From JADFRG01 sp036986135 (GTDB taxonomy: Bacteria; Chloroflexota; Anaerolineae; Anaerolineales; E44-bin32): a DNA stretch of 64,000 nucleotides. Numbering within the stretch: position 1 is the stretch's first letter; each line of letters starts with the position of its first letter. Below are positions 48,528-57,427 of the stretch, piece by piece. The notes beneath the pieces were generated by a model. It had not been told where the DNA came from. It did not search any database and saw only the letters and a list, made by a program, of their open reading frames with translations. A program made the position numbers and the translations under genes. The stretch lies in contig BTQZ01000006.1 in the NCBI GenBank assembly GCA_036986135.1, forward strand, positions 1-64,000. Reading direction: 5' to 3'.

Positions 48528-49130
48528 ATGACGGAGACGCGCATGGCCGAAGTCGTCACACTTCCAGATCCGCAGAGGGAGGGACAGATGTCGCTGGAGG
48601 CCGCTCTCGAGCGTCGCCACTCAGTGCGCGAGTTTTCGACCGAGCCTCTGACAATGGAGGATATCTCCCAGCTTCTGTGGTCTGCCCAAGGCATTACCGA
48701 TGCCAGCGGTCACCGCACCTCCCCTTCGGCCGGGGCTACGTACCCCCTTGAGCTGTACCTGGTGACCGGAGATGGTGTGTTCCACTACATCCCTCAGGAT
48801 CACACGCTCCATCGCGTCCGGGAGGGAGACTTGCGCCGGGATCTCTTCGACGCTTCCCTCGAGCAAGAGTTTATCCTTGAAGCGCCGGCTACCATCGTGT
48901 TCACGGCGGTGTTCGCCAGGACCGAGCAGCGCTATGGCTCCACTCGAAGTCCTCGCTACGTCCATGTGGAAGTCGGTCATGCGGCTCAGAATGTTTTGCT
49001 GCAAGCCGTGGCGCTCGGCTTGGGCGCCGTTCCGGTGGGAGCGTACGAAGACAAACGCGTCAGCAGCGTCTTGCATCTGCCGGCCGACCAAGCTCCGCTC
49101 TACCTGATTTCGGTCGGCCATCCGCGATAA
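48528..49130 (+). CDS. SagB-type nitroreductase-like flavoprotein
   Basis: 200 residues from the ATG at 48528; TATATT ends 7 nt before it, another probable leaderless start. LEAALERRHSVREFSTEPLTMEDISQLLWSAQGIT and TSPSAGATYPLELYLV are characteristic of SagB/ThcOx-type FMN oxidoreductases, followed by EVGHAAQNVLLQAVALGLGAVPVGAY and LISVGHPR (parts quoted). Free-standing SagB-like proteins are common in environmental bacteria; no cyclodehydratase or precursor peptide for azoline biosynthesis is adjacent. It probably reduces a small electron acceptor with NAD(P)H. Divergent from the GntR gene. Confidence 0.92.
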   Translation: MTETRMAEVVTLPDPQREGQMSLEAALERRHSVREFSTEPLTMEDISQLLWSAQGITDASGHRTSPSAGATYPLELYLVTGDGVFHYIPQDHTLHRVREGDLRRDLFDASLEQEFILEAPATIVFTAVFARTEQRYGSTRSPRYVHVEVGHAAQNVLLQAVALGLGAVPVGAYEDKRVSSVLHLPADQAPLYLISVGHPR

Positions 49131-49305
49131 GCCTCCTCGCCGACAACGGCATTTATGCGTGTGACAGGTTCAGCGGGCCTGAAACACCAGGACGTTCCAG
49201 TTGCGAAGCAGTTGTGATTCAACCTTTCACTCGGCGCAGGACGCAGCGCGAGCGCTTTCGGAACCCAACCAGCAAATAGCTCCCAGCCAATCGCCGATCC
49301 ACGAA

Positions 49306-49341
49306 TTAATAACAAACGGGGCGGCAGAATGGCCGCCCCGT
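49306..49341 (-). terminator. Intrinsic terminator after the M50 protease gene
   Basis: ACGGGGCGGC/GCCGCCCCGT 10-bp stem; on the minus strand it is followed by TTGTTATTAATT. The plus-strand side has no T run, so it mainly serves the protease gene. Confidence 0.8.
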
Positions 49342-49372
49342 GACTTCTCGGACGCAGGTTCTCTGCTGCCTA

Positions 49373-50503
49373 CTATATCTCGGCCGTACCCACCCGCGAG
49401 CGGGTGAATCCGGGCCAGCGGGAAGCCAGCTGATAGACCTTGCTGACGTCCTGCGCGGTCACCAGCCCCAGGAACTGATCGCCTTCTACCACTGGAAGCG
49501 CCTGCGCCCCGGCTTCGCTCAGCAGCTGATGGGCAACGTACAGCTTTTCGTCAGGCGATACCGGCTGTAGGTCGGTCCGCATGAAGCTTCCCGCCAGTCC
49601 ATCCGGGCCGGCTTTCTTCAGGGCCTCGGCCAGCCGGTTATGCGTCAGGACACCGAGCAACCTGTCGCCGTCGCATACCGGTAAATCGGGCTGGAAGGAG
49701 CTCATCGTGAGGGCGATCGCCTCATGCAGCGTCGATTGCGGGGTCAGCGACCAGACTTGCCCGGAATAGGCCTCCCGCACGGTGACCTCGCCCAGCACGC
49801 GGCGCATCAGCGCCAGACGTCCCTCTTGCCTGGCCGCACCGAAGATGAAGATCGCGATCAGGACCAGGAAGAAACCTCCATTGAAGAATCCCCACAGCCC
49901 CATCAACGCCGCCATGCCTTGCCCGATGGTGACCGCCAGCGTGGTGGCTCGCGTGTAGTCGATGCGCATGGCGAGCAGCGAGCGCAGGATGCGGCCCCCA
50001 TCCATGGGAAAGGCGGGCAGCAAGTTGAACAGCCCCAGAAACAAATTGGCTGCAAAGATGTAGCCAAAAACCGCCCCGATGGTGATGCCCGCCGGCAGCC
50101 GTATCGCCAACTGGAAACCGAGATCCAGACCATAGGCCAATCCCAATACCGCCAACAGCGCGGCCAGGGCGAAGTTCACCAGCGGACCTGCCACGGAGAT
50201 AACAAATTCCTGACTTGGCTTCTCGGGCATGCGCCCCAGCTCCGCGACGCCTCCAATCGGCAGGAGCACGATTTGTTTCACTTGAATTCCATACGACTGA
50301 GCCGCGATGCTGTGCCCGAGCTCGTGGAGCACGACGATCACGAACAGGATGGACGTCACCAGGACGCCAAACACCGCTCCCGTCAGGCCCCGCCCGGTGA
50401 TCAACGAAAACTGGATCGCGGCGAAGACCAGAATTAACGGGAAGGTGAAGTGCATCCGAAGTTGGATGCCGCGCACCTTGAATAATGGGATTCCTCGGTC
50501 CAT
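49373..50503 (-). CDS. Site-2-type (M50) membrane protease with CBS pair
   Basis: 376 residues from the ATG at 50503, with GGGAGG five bases upstream. Six membrane segments carry the zinc motif VLHELGHSIAA and the third ligand in LLPAFPMDGGRILRSLLAMR. The C-terminal 125 residues form two CBS domains (about 245-370, DLPVCDGDRLLGVLTHNRLAEAL, ALPVVEGDQFLGLVTAQDVSKV, parts quoted), which in M50B proteases such as SpoIVFB bind adenine nucleotides and tune activity. It would cleave a membrane-bound anti-sigma factor or regulator; the substrate is not evident. TTGACA with a weak GATAAC -10 lies at 50601-50628. Confidence 0.94.
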   Translation of the reverse strand: MDRGIPLFKVRGIQLRMHFTFPLILVFAAIQFSLITGRGLTGAVFGVLVTSILFVIVVLHELGHSIAAQSYGIQVKQIVLLPIGGVAELGRMPEKPSQEFVISVAGPLVNFALAALLAVLGLAYGLDLGFQLAIRLPAGITIGAVFGYIFAANLFLGLFNLLPAFPMDGGRILRSLLAMRIDYTRATTLAVTIGQGMAALMGLWGFFNGGFFLVLIAIFIFGAARQEGRLALMRRVLGEVTVREAYSGQVWSLTPQSTLHEAIALTMSSFQPDLPVCDGDRLLGVLTHNRLAEALKKAGPDGLAGSFMRTDLQPVSPDEKLYVAHQLLSEAGAQALPVVEGDQFLGLVTAQDVSKVYQLASRWPGFTRSRVGTAEI

Positions 50504-50683
50504 GTCTACCTCCCTCAACGCGCCAAGCGCTTGCATTCCGCGCACGGGCGCCGCTCACAGGCGGCACAAGCAACGCTCCCGGGCGCCACGCGCGCAGACA
50601 GTTATCCTTGCGCCTTTGATGGTGTCAATTATCTCTCCCTTACGTTATAGAAGTGTTAGTGAGGAGTGATTGCGAGTTGGGTC

Positions 50684-51313
50684 TTAAGCCCTGCCGCGTG
50701 CTTCAACCGCTAGCTGTTCGAAGAAGCTAATGAGCACCTTCTCGCGTTCGCCGGCCAAACGGCGCGCGGATTCGGTGTAGAGCCGATCCTTCACGTTCCG
50801 CAGCTTGAATAGATACTCATGGTAGGCGCTGTGGGGCTCGCCGGGTTCGCTCTCTCCCGATTCCAGGAACTTCTCCGAGGGCTCTGAGAAGATCGGCTGA
50901 TCGGCTTGAATTGCATATCCGATTGTGCGGGCTACTCCAAACGCGCCTACGACGTCCAATTTATCGGCGTCGAACAGGATCTTGGCTTCCAAGGATTTGG
51001 GAAGCTGGTTGCCCCGATAACGATGGCTCGCAATGCAGTGGGCTACGGCCCGGACCCGATCGCTTGGCCAGCCTTCGTCTTGAAGTACCTGCCGAGCAAA
51101 CTCGGCGGAGGAATTCTCGTGCTGGGCTCGGTCTTTTCGAGGATCCGCTCCCGCCGCATCATGGAGCAGCGCCGCAGCGCGTAGGATATCCAGGTCGGCG
51201 CCCAGCTCCGCCCCGATCTCCTCCGCGGTCCGCATCACGCGCAGCACATGATCGAACCCGTGCACCGGGTCGTTCTCCGGGTACCAGCAGCTCGCTTGCT
51301 CAATGGTAGGCAT
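50684..51313 (-). CDS. HD-domain phosphohydrolase
   Basis: 209 residues. Motifs of the HD superfamily: HGFDHVLRVMRTAEEIG (His), AAALLHDAAGADP (His-Asp), VAHCIASHRYRG (His) and AKILFDADKLDVVGAFGVAR (Asp), the YedJ/YpgQ-type arrangement. Such enzymes hydrolyse phosphate from nucleotides or related compounds. It follows the cobalamin ATPase gene by 21 bp on the same strand, so it is under the same riboswitch. A link to salvage of corrinoid or nucleotide-loop compounds can be guessed but not shown. Confidence 0.92.
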   Translation of the reverse strand: MPTIEQASCWYPENDPVHGFDHVLRVMRTAEEIGAELGADLDILRAAALLHDAAGADPRKDRAQHENSSAEFARQVLQDEGWPSDRVRAVAHCIASHRYRGNQLPKSLEAKILFDADKLDVVGAFGVARTIGYAIQADQPIFSEPSEKFLESGESEPGEPHSAYHEYLFKLRNVKDRLYTESARRLAGEREKVLISFFEQLAVEARGRA

Positions 51314-51334
51314 AAAGAAGCTTCGACTTGAAGT

Positions 51335-52117
51335 TTACTCGGCGGAAAGGACCAAAGGCTTGCCGTCCACCGGGCTGGGCACCACGTGGATGCGGATGCC
51401 GTAAGCCTCCGCGAGCAAGTCTGGATCCAGGACCTCTTCCGGATCTCCGATCCGCCGCACAACTCCATCGGAAAGCAGCACGACCCGATCGGCAAATTTG
51501 GAGACCAGGTTGAGATCATGCAGCGCCATGAGCACCGCCAGGTCCCGCTCCTTGGCCAGGCGCCGGACCAGCCCAAGCACTCGATCTTGATGGCGCAGGT
51601 CCAGGTGGGCGGTGGGCTCATCCAATAGCATGATGGGAGAGGCCTGCGCCAGTGCGCGCGCGATCAGCAATCGCTGCTGTTCGCCGCCGGAGAGCTCCTC
51701 GATCGGCCGCTCTGCCATGTCCAGCGTTTCGGTCTGAACCATGGCCTCCATGGCCAGCTTGCGGTCCTCTTGCGATTCGGTCTCGAACCATCCCAGGTAA
51801 GGGGTGCGGCCCATTAAAACCACGTCCAACGCCCGGAATGTCGGCGGCAGGTTTGTGGCCTGTGGCACTACGGACACCAATTGAGCTCTGGCGGAGGGGG
51901 ATAACTCGTGCAGAGAACTGCCGTTGATCCCGACCCGTCCGCTCAGCGGCGGCAGCCTCCCACTCGCCACGCGCACGATGGTGGATTTGCCCACCCCGTT
52001 CGGGCCAATTACCGCCAGCACTTCCCCCGGCACGACCTCCAACGTTACGCCCCGCAGCACGGTCAGGTCCCGATAGCCCATGTCCACGCTCTCCAGCGCG
52101 AGGCTTGGATTTACCAC
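51335..52117 (-). CDS. btuD: Cobalamin ABC importer ATPase BtuD
   Basis: 260 residues from the GTG at 52117, which overlaps the permease stop by 7 bp. Motifs: VIGPNGVGKSTIVRVASG (Walker A), the Q-loop region VVPQATNLPPTF, signature LSGGEQQRLLIARALAQ, Walker B IMLLDEPTAHLD and switch ALHDLNLVSKFAD. FecE/BtuD-type importer ATPase. The riboswitch upstream defines cobalamin, or a corrinoid precursor, as the substrate. It energises BtuC. Confidence 0.93.
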   Translation of the reverse strand: MVNPSLALESVDMGYRDLTVLRGVTLEVVPGEVLAVIGPNGVGKSTIVRVASGRLPPLSGRVGINGSSLHELSPSARAQLVSVVPQATNLPPTFRALDVVLMGRTPYLGWFETESQEDRKLAMEAMVQTETLDMAERPIEELSGGEQQRLLIARALAQASPIMLLDEPTAHLDLRHQDRVLGLVRRLAKERDLAVLMALHDLNLVSKFADRVVLLSDGVVRRIGDPEEVLDPDLLAEAYGIRIHVVPSPVDGKPLVLSAE

Positions 52118-53157
52118 GCCCGCAGCCTCCGCTTCGATCGCGCCAGCAGGTAGAGGAAGAATGGCGCGCCGACGACGGCGGTCACGACCCCCAGGGGCAG
52201 CACGCGCGGCGAGATGATGGATCGCGCCACAATATCTGCGACCAACAGGAAGCTTGCCCCAAGCAGGGTAGCGAGCGGCAGCAGGCGTCGGTAGCTCGTC
52301 CCCCACAGCAGCCGCGCAAGATGGGGAACCACCAATCCGACAAAGGCGATGATGCCGAGGAATGCCACCGCGGTGGCCGCCGCAAGAGAAGCGGCAACCA
52401 CGATGACCAGCTTCACGCGGTCGACATCCAGTCCGAGCTGCCCGGCTTGCTCATCTCCGAATTGCAGGACGTCGAGAGAACGTCCCATCGTGAGCAGTAT
52501 TGCCAGGGCGAGCGCCACGTAGGGCAGCGCGGCCACCACCGGCCCCCAGCCCCCGAGCGCAAACCCTCCCACCATCCACGTCACGGCGCGATGCAGCTCT
52601 GAAGTGGATAACAGCATGGTCATGCTGGTAATAGCGGTGGCGAAGGAGCTCACTGCAACTCCAGCTAGGATTAACGTCGTCACGGGCGTGGATCGGCCCA
52701 CCCGGGCAAGTGCGTAAACGAGCGCCACCGTCAACAGGGCTCCCACGAAGGCCGCCGCGGGGATCGCCGCCATGCCCAATAAGTCGGCCGGCCATTGGGC
52801 GGACATCGCCAGCACGGCCGCCAGCCCCGCTCCAGCGGCAACACCGATCACGTAGGGATCGGCCAACGGGTTGCGGAATAAACCCTGAAAGGCGGTCCCG
52901 CTTGCTCCAAGCGCCATACCGGCCAGAGCGACTAAGATCAGGTTTGGAAGCCGGATTTCGTACAGGATGGTGGCGAACGCCGGAGGATTCTCGCTTCCAA
53001 ATTCACCCAGGGGTGAAAGCAGGATGCCTGCTACCACGTCGATGGGAATCGACACCGCGCCAATGGCCACACTCGCCACAATTGCCGCGAACAGTGCCCC
53101 GACGGTCCAGATCCAGGGCGAAATCCTGCGCCCAGAAGAAGCCGCAGCGGACTTCAA
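52111..53157 (-). CDS. btuC: Cobalamin ABC importer permease BtuC (FecCD family)
   Basis: 348 residues with about ten membrane helices. Family motifs: EIRLPNLILVALAGMALGASGTAFQGLFRNPLADPYVIGVAAGAGLAAV (parts quoted), TLILAGVAVSSFATAI, WMVGGFALGGWG, AFLGIIAFVGLVVPHLARLLWGTSYRRLLPL and GVVTAVVGAPFFLYLLARSKR. It forms the type II importer channel. The 4-bp overlap with btuF and 7-bp overlap with btuD show one transcript. Confidence 0.94.
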   Translation of the reverse strand: MKSAAASSGRRISPWIWTVGALFAAIVASVAIGAVSIPIDVVAGILLSPLGEFGSENPPAFATILYEIRLPNLILVALAGMALGASGTAFQGLFRNPLADPYVIGVAAGAGLAAVLAMSAQWPADLLGMAAIPAAAFVGALLTVALVYALARVGRSTPVTTLILAGVAVSSFATAITSMTMLLSTSELHRAVTWMVGGFALGGWGPVVAALPYVALALAILLTMGRSLDVLQFGDEQAGQLGLDVDRVKLVIVVAASLAAATAVAFLGIIAFVGLVVPHLARLLWGTSYRRLLPLATLLGASFLLVADIVARSIISPRVLPLGVVTAVVGAPFFLYLLARSKRRLRAW

Positions 53158-54131
53158 TCAAACAACTCCGGGTGCAGCGCGCGGGCCATGGCTTCCAGGG
53201 CGTCTACGAGGCGGGGTCCGGGTCGATCCACCCAGTTTGTGTCAATAGGGATCACGCGCCCGGCCTGCACGGCCGCAATTCCGTCCCAGCCTGGCCGCTC
53301 GGACAGCGTTTCCACGGTGGTGACGACGAATGCACCCTCTCCATAGACAATTACCTCCGGATCCTGGATCACGAGCTGCTCTATGTCGATTTGCCCCCAG
53401 CCTTGGATTCCGGAAGCCACATTTCCGCCGCCCGCCAATTCGATTAGCAGGTCCTGGAAAGTGCCAGCTCCAGTCGTCCAGGGCGCACTCGGATCGCTTC
53501 CATCAATCTCATAAAAGACGCTGACTCGATCGCTGTCGCCCGTTGCCGAGATGACATTCTCTACCCTTGCACGCAGATTCGCAGCCAGCTCGCTTGCCTC
53601 GGCAGAATGACCGGTCAGCTCTCCAACCGTTTCAAGATTATCGTAGAGCCCCTCAAAGTCCGGTGGATTGGCCAACACGAAGGTCGTGAGGCCCAGCGCC
53701 TCCAGGGACTGAAGCTGCTCGGGGGCGGTGATGTCGGCCGCCAGTACAAGATCGGGATCGAGAGCCAGGATCGCTTCGGTGTTTAGCTCTCCAAAGGTGC
53801 TGCCGATGCTGGCTACCTCCGCCGCCTGGGCCGGATAGTCCGACACCTCATCTCGACCCACGACCTGCGATCCGGCGCCAATAGCGAACAGCATCTCTGT
53901 GTTGGAGGGGGCGAGAGAGACGATCCGCGCCGCGGGACCCTCCAGGGAGATCTCGCGGCCAAGACCATCGGTCACCTGCAGCGGGCCGGCTGGTGAATCG
54001 GCCGGGGTCGCACAGGCCGTGAGCAGCAACGCCAGAGCCAAGCTGATGAGCCCGAACCCTCTTACTAAGTATTGCCGGCCGGCTCTTCTGAATCTTATGT
54101 CAAGTGTACGAGCGATCGGTTGAGATTGCAT
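53154..54131 (-). CDS. btuF: Cobalamin-binding lipoprotein BtuF
   Basis: 325 residues; AGGAG lies 7 nt before ATG 54131. A long basic start is followed by GLISLALALLLTAC, with the lipoprotein Cys at residue 41. The mature part is a class III binding protein: RIVSLAPSNTEMLFAIGAGSQVVGRDEVSDYP, NTEAILALDPDLVLAAD, VVTTVETLSERPGWDGIAAVQAGRVIPID (parts quoted). It captures cobalamin outside the membrane for BtuCD. It is the first gene after the cobalamin riboswitch and its terminator, so its expression should fall when intracellular cobalamin is high. Confidence 0.93.
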   Translation of the reverse strand: MQSQPIARTLDIRFRRAGRQYLVRGFGLISLALALLLTACATPADSPAGPLQVTDGLGREISLEGPAARIVSLAPSNTEMLFAIGAGSQVVGRDEVSDYPAQAAEVASIGSTFGELNTEAILALDPDLVLAADITAPEQLQSLEALGLTTFVLANPPDFEGLYDNLETVGELTGHSAEASELAANLRARVENVISATGDSDRVSVFYEIDGSDPSAPWTTGAGTFQDLLIELAGGGNVASGIQGWGQIDIEQLVIQDPEVIVYGEGAFVVTTVETLSERPGWDGIAAVQAGRVIPIDTNWVDRPGPRLVDALEAMARALHPELFD

Positions 54132-54181
54132 GGCGCGCTCCTATTGGGCTGCTGGTGTGGGATGAGTGTGTTGAAGGTGAG

Positions 54182-54216
54182 GAAAGAACAAAGCCTTCCC
54201 CCACTTCGGGAAGGCC
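54182..54216 (-). terminator. Terminator in the riboswitch expression platform
   Basis: GCCTTCCC/GGGAAGGC stem with a 7-nt loop, followed on the minus strand by TTTGTTCTTTCC, about 50 bp before btuF. An upstream GGACCCACC/GGTGG-type hairpin can compete with it, the usual on/off switch. Confidence 0.75.
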
Positions 54217-54281
54217 TGGGACCACCTTGGGGTGGGTCCATGCGCAACCTCCTTTCCACGAAGGGGTATTCAGCGCGGGGC

Positions 54282-54483
54282 GGAGGTGGGTATCCTGACT
54301 TGCACGCCCGATCAGCTCTTCAAATGCCTCTGATCGCGCGGCTTACAGTTGCGGGACAGCGCCGGACTGCCTTCGGCAGCCTTTGAGGTCAGCGAAGATG
54401 CCTGAGCATCCGAAGTCCTCGAGGCAACCAAAGTTCACCGGCTTCCCCTTGATGGCCTCCGCATCCGGGCGGTAGGCCACCTC
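54282..54483 (-). promoter_or_regulatory. Cobalamin (B12) riboswitch
   Basis: The minus strand carries the conserved core GGGAAGCCGGTG, then GGCGCTGTCCCGCAACTGTAAGC (quoted as CCCGCAACTGTAAGCC, the B12 box at 54340-54353), and AAGTCAGGATACC. The closing helix is GAGGTGG (54477-54483) with CCACCTC (54282-54289 region). It controls the btuFCD-HD operon downstream. Confidence 0.96.
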
Positions 54484-54507
54484 GGCCCCTCATGCTATAT
54501 TAACCGT

Positions 54508-54536
54508 ACTATATCCACCGACAGTGAAGCGGTCAA
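54508..54536 (-). promoter_or_regulatory. Promoter of the riboswitch/btu operon
   Basis: Minus strand TTGACC (54531-54536), 17-bp spacer, TATAGT (54508-54513). The predicted start near 54501 places the riboswitch about 18 nt into the transcript. Confidence 0.8.
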
Positions 54537-54786
54537 GGTTCCTTGCACGCAGAGTGCCCAGGGGCGAGCATCTGTAAGATGCTCTTACGCGGCTTTGCTG
54601 CGGCGAAATCACGCACGCACTTGGCCGAGCAATCATCCATCACGCATGATAAAATCCACCGGTTGTCGCTGGGCAACAAACCGAATCGATAATGCAAGTC
54701 CCCGCAAGAGGGCGGTTCCTGGCTCTGCTAGAGAATCCGCAACACTCCTCTCCACGAGCTTCATTCAAACAAAGGTAAACAAATAA
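54537..54786 (+). promoter_or_regulatory. Upstream region of the RNase J gene
   Basis: About 250 bp between the divergent btu promoter and RNase J. It holds an 8-bp hairpin GAGCATCT/AGATGCTC (54566-54584) and an extended -10 TGATAAAAT (54647-54655). This would give a leader of about 125 nt, ending in AAGG before the ATG. No small gene is evident. Confidence 0.45.
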
Positions 54787-56433
54787 ATGAGTAGCAAGAC
54801 TTTACGGCTGGTTCCCCTAGGGGGACTGGGCGAAATCGGCAAGAACATGATGTCGGTCGAGTACGGGGATAACATCCTCATCATCGATACCGGGATCATG
54901 TTCCCCGAAAACGACATGCTCGGGATTGACTACGTCATCCCCGACTTCCGCTACCTGGAAGACAAGGCCGACAAGGTGCGCGGCATCGTCGTCACGCACG
55001 GCCACGAAGACCACACCGGCGCCATCCGCCACGTGATGGAGCTGATCGACGCGCCGATCTACGCCACCAAGCTGACCCGCGGACTGCTGGAGGTCAAGTT
55101 GAGCCGGAGCGGGATGCTCAACGACGTCACGCTGAATACTATCAACGCCGGCGACGTGGTGAACATCGGCCCCTTTGAAATCGAGTTCTTCCATGTCTGC
55201 CACTCCATCCCGGACTGCGTCGGGATGGGGATCACCACTCCGGCTGGATTGATCGTGCACACCGCCGACTATAAGTTCGATCACACTCCCGTAGACGGCT
55301 GGCCCACCGACTTCGGCAAGCTGGGCGAGCTCGGCGGCCGGGGCGTGCTGGCACTTCTGGCCGACTCGACCAACGCGGATGAACCCGGCTGGACCCCTTC
55401 GGAAGCGGTGATCGACCCGGCGTTTGACGAGTTATTCAGGGCTGCCGAGGGGCGCATCCTCGTCGCCTCGTTCGCCTCGCTGATCTCACGCGTCCAGCAG
55501 GTGGCAAACGCCGCACAGCGCTACGGACGAAAGATGGCGATCGTCGGCCGCAGCATGCGCGACAACACCAAGATGGCCCGCAAGTTGGGCTACCTGGACG
55601 TTCCCGACGACCTTATCGTCGAGCTCGAATCGACGCTAAAGATGGACCCGGCCAGCGTGGTGCTGATGTGCACCGGCACGCAGGGCGAGCCCTCCTCGAT
55701 CATGGGGCGTCTGTCGACCGGCACCAACCGCCAATTCGATCTGATGGAAGGCGATACGATCGTGCTCTCTTCCCACGCCATCCCGGGCAACGAAGAGATG
55801 ATCCACCGCACAATTAACCGTCTGTTCTCCCGCGGCGCCCACGTGATTTACGACCCGATCGCCGACGTCCACGTGTCGGGCCACGCCAGCCAAGAAGAAA
55901 TGAAGCTGATGCTGGAGCTGGTCAAGCCCAAGCACCTGATCCCGGTGCACGGTGAGCTGCGCCATCTTCGACAACACGCTGCGCTGGCGCGACAGATCGG
56001 TATGGATGATTCTTCCATCGCAGTCGTCGAAAACGGCACGGTGGTCGAATTCAAGGACGGGATCATGAAAATCGGCGAGCGCGTCCCCGGTGGGTATGTG
56101 TTTGTTGATGGAAGTGGTGTGGGTGACATCGGTCCGCGCGTGATGCGAGAGCGCGAGGCGCTCGCCAAAGACGGTTTTGTGGCGGTTCACCTAACTCTGG
56201 ACGCCAAGAACGGCGCACTTGGCAGGGAACCCGAGATCGTTTCCAAGGGTTTTGTGTTTGTGCGCGACGCGGAAGAGCTCTTCGAGCACGCTCGAAGGAG
56301 AATTCGTGATGTGGCAAAGGAGGCCGATCGCGGCGATCTCAAAGACAAGATCGAGAAGGATCTGAGTCGCTTCTTCTATGCCGAAACCAAGCGCCGTCCG
56401 ATGGTGATGGTTTTTACCAGCCCCACTGAATGA
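54787..56433 (+). CDS. rnj: Ribonuclease J
   Basis: 548 residues. The metallo-beta-lactamase core has LGGLGEIGKNMMSVEY, the HxHxDH motif VTHGHEDHTGAIRHV, FHVCHSIPDCVG and the late HTADYKFD. The beta-CASP domain contains DSTNADEPGWTPSE, LVASFASLISRVQQV and MCTGTQGEPSSIMGRL, and motif HVSGHASQEE leads to VKPKHLIPVHGELRH. The C-terminal domain (about 460-545) is present. RNase J is a 5'-3' exonuclease and endonuclease acting in mRNA decay and rRNA maturation where RNase E is absent. It probably shares a region of constitutive genes with the parvulin gene behind it. Confidence 0.97.
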   Translation: MSSKTLRLVPLGGLGEIGKNMMSVEYGDNILIIDTGIMFPENDMLGIDYVIPDFRYLEDKADKVRGIVVTHGHEDHTGAIRHVMELIDAPIYATKLTRGLLEVKLSRSGMLNDVTLNTINAGDVVNIGPFEIEFFHVCHSIPDCVGMGITTPAGLIVHTADYKFDHTPVDGWPTDFGKLGELGGRGVLALLADSTNADEPGWTPSEAVIDPAFDELFRAAEGRILVASFASLISRVQQVANAAQRYGRKMAIVGRSMRDNTKMARKLGYLDVPDDLIVELESTLKMDPASVVLMCTGTQGEPSSIMGRLSTGTNRQFDLMEGDTIVLSSHAIPGNEEMIHRTINRLFSRGAHVIYDPIADVHVSGHASQEEMKLMLELVKPKHLIPVHGELRHLRQHAALARQIGMDDSSIAVVENGTVVEFKDGIMKIGERVPGGYVFVDGSGVGDIGPRVMREREALAKDGFVAVHLTLDAKNGALGREPEIVSKGFVFVRDAEELFEHARRRIRDVAKEADRGDLKDKIEKDLSRFFYAETKRRPMVMVFTSPTE

Positions 56434-56453
56434 GCAGAATCGAACCGTGCCTG

Positions 56454-56481
56454 TTGCGTACGCACTTGGCATGCGTATAAT
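56454..56481 (+). promoter_or_regulatory. Promoter of the parvulin lipoprotein gene
   Basis: TTGCGT (56454-56459), 16-bp spacer, TATAAT (56476-56481). The ATG at 56492 is only 10 nt beyond the -10 box and has no ribosome site, so the mRNA should be leaderless or have a very short leader. Confidence 0.65.
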
Positions 56482-56491
56482 GCCCCGCGCC

Positions 56492-57367
56492 ATGCGGGCC
56501 GGAACGGCAGCGCTCGCACTTAGCGTGTTGGCGGCTGCGTGCAGCCTTCAAGGGGGTACTACAGAGGTGCCGGAGCCGACCGCCACCGCGACGGCGGTCC
56601 CCGCAACCGCTACCCCCACGCCGGAGCCGGCGGCGGCCTACGTAAACGGTGAGGCCATCACTCTGGCAGCCTTCGAACGTGAGGTCGCGCGCTTCGAGGC
56701 TGCAAATGCGGCGCTTGGCATTGACCTTGCAACATTGGGCGATTACCGGGCTGAGGTGCTCGACCAGTTGATGGACCTCAGCCTATTGGCGCAATTTGCC
56801 GTGAATCAGGGCATGGAACTCAGCGAAGCAGAGTTGGATGAACGTTTCCAGGCGGTCGTGGCCTCGGCTGGCGTGCCTGCGGGCTACACCGAAGATGAAT
56901 TCCGCATCGATCTCCGTCGAGAGATCCTGGCAGCCAAAGCCGTCGGCTCGATCACGGATGTGCTGCCATCGCAGGTCGAACATACAAGCGCTCGACACAT
57001 CCTGGTTGCGACGCTCGAAGAAGCTGAGGCGCTGCTGGATGATCTCGCCAACGGAGCTGATTTTGGCACTTTGGCAGTGATTCACTCGAGAGACCCAAGC
57101 ACCCGGCCGGCCGGTGGCGAGCTCGGCTGGTTTCCAAAGGGCCTTCTCACGATGCCCGAAGTGGAAGAGGCCGCTTTCAGCCTGCAGCCCGGAGAGGTTA
57201 GCGACGTGATCGAAACCGCGCTGGGGTTCCACATCCTGGAGGTTCTGGGCCGGGAAGATCGGCCTCTTGTGGGCGAAACGTTGACACAATACCGTGTAGC
57301 AGCGGTCCAGCAATGGCTGGCCGAACAGCGTCAGCGGGCCGAAATCGAGATATTCATTGAAGGCTGA
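56492..57367 (+). CDS. PpiC-type parvulin peptidyl-prolyl isomerase lipoprotein
   Basis: 291 residues from the ATG at 56492; earlier in-frame ATGs would lie on or upstream of the promoter. Signal MRAGTAALALSVLAAAC gives a lipid-bearing Cys 17, followed by a Thr/Pro/Ala spacer (TATATAVPATATPTPEP). A SurA/PrsA-like N-domain (about 48-165) precedes one rotamase domain (about 170-265): HTSARHILVATLEEAEALL, DFGTLAVIHSRDPSTRPAGGELGWFPKG, LQPGEVSDVIETALGFHILEVLG (parts quoted). It should help secreted proteins fold on the outer face of the membrane. Confidence 0.93.
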   Translation: MRAGTAALALSVLAAACSLQGGTTEVPEPTATATAVPATATPTPEPAAAYVNGEAITLAAFEREVARFEAANAALGIDLATLGDYRAEVLDQLMDLSLLAQFAVNQGMELSEAELDERFQAVVASAGVPAGYTEDEFRIDLRREILAAKAVGSITDVLPSQVEHTSARHILVATLEEAEALLDDLANGADFGTLAVIHSRDPSTRPAGGELGWFPKGLLTMPEVEEAAFSLQPGEVSDVIETALGFHILEVLGREDRPLVGETLTQYRVAAVQQWLAEQRQRAEIEIFIEG

Positions 57368-57427
57368 GATAGGACCACTAGGACATTCGCGTTCTAGGGC
57401 TAATTAAGAGATCAGGAGTCTGAGCAA

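Noticed and set aside
48528..49130. SagB-like enzyme as part of a thiazole/oxazole peptide cluster
   Set aside because: No cyclodehydratase, docking protein or precursor peptide lies nearby, so it is treated as a free-standing nitroreductase-like protein.
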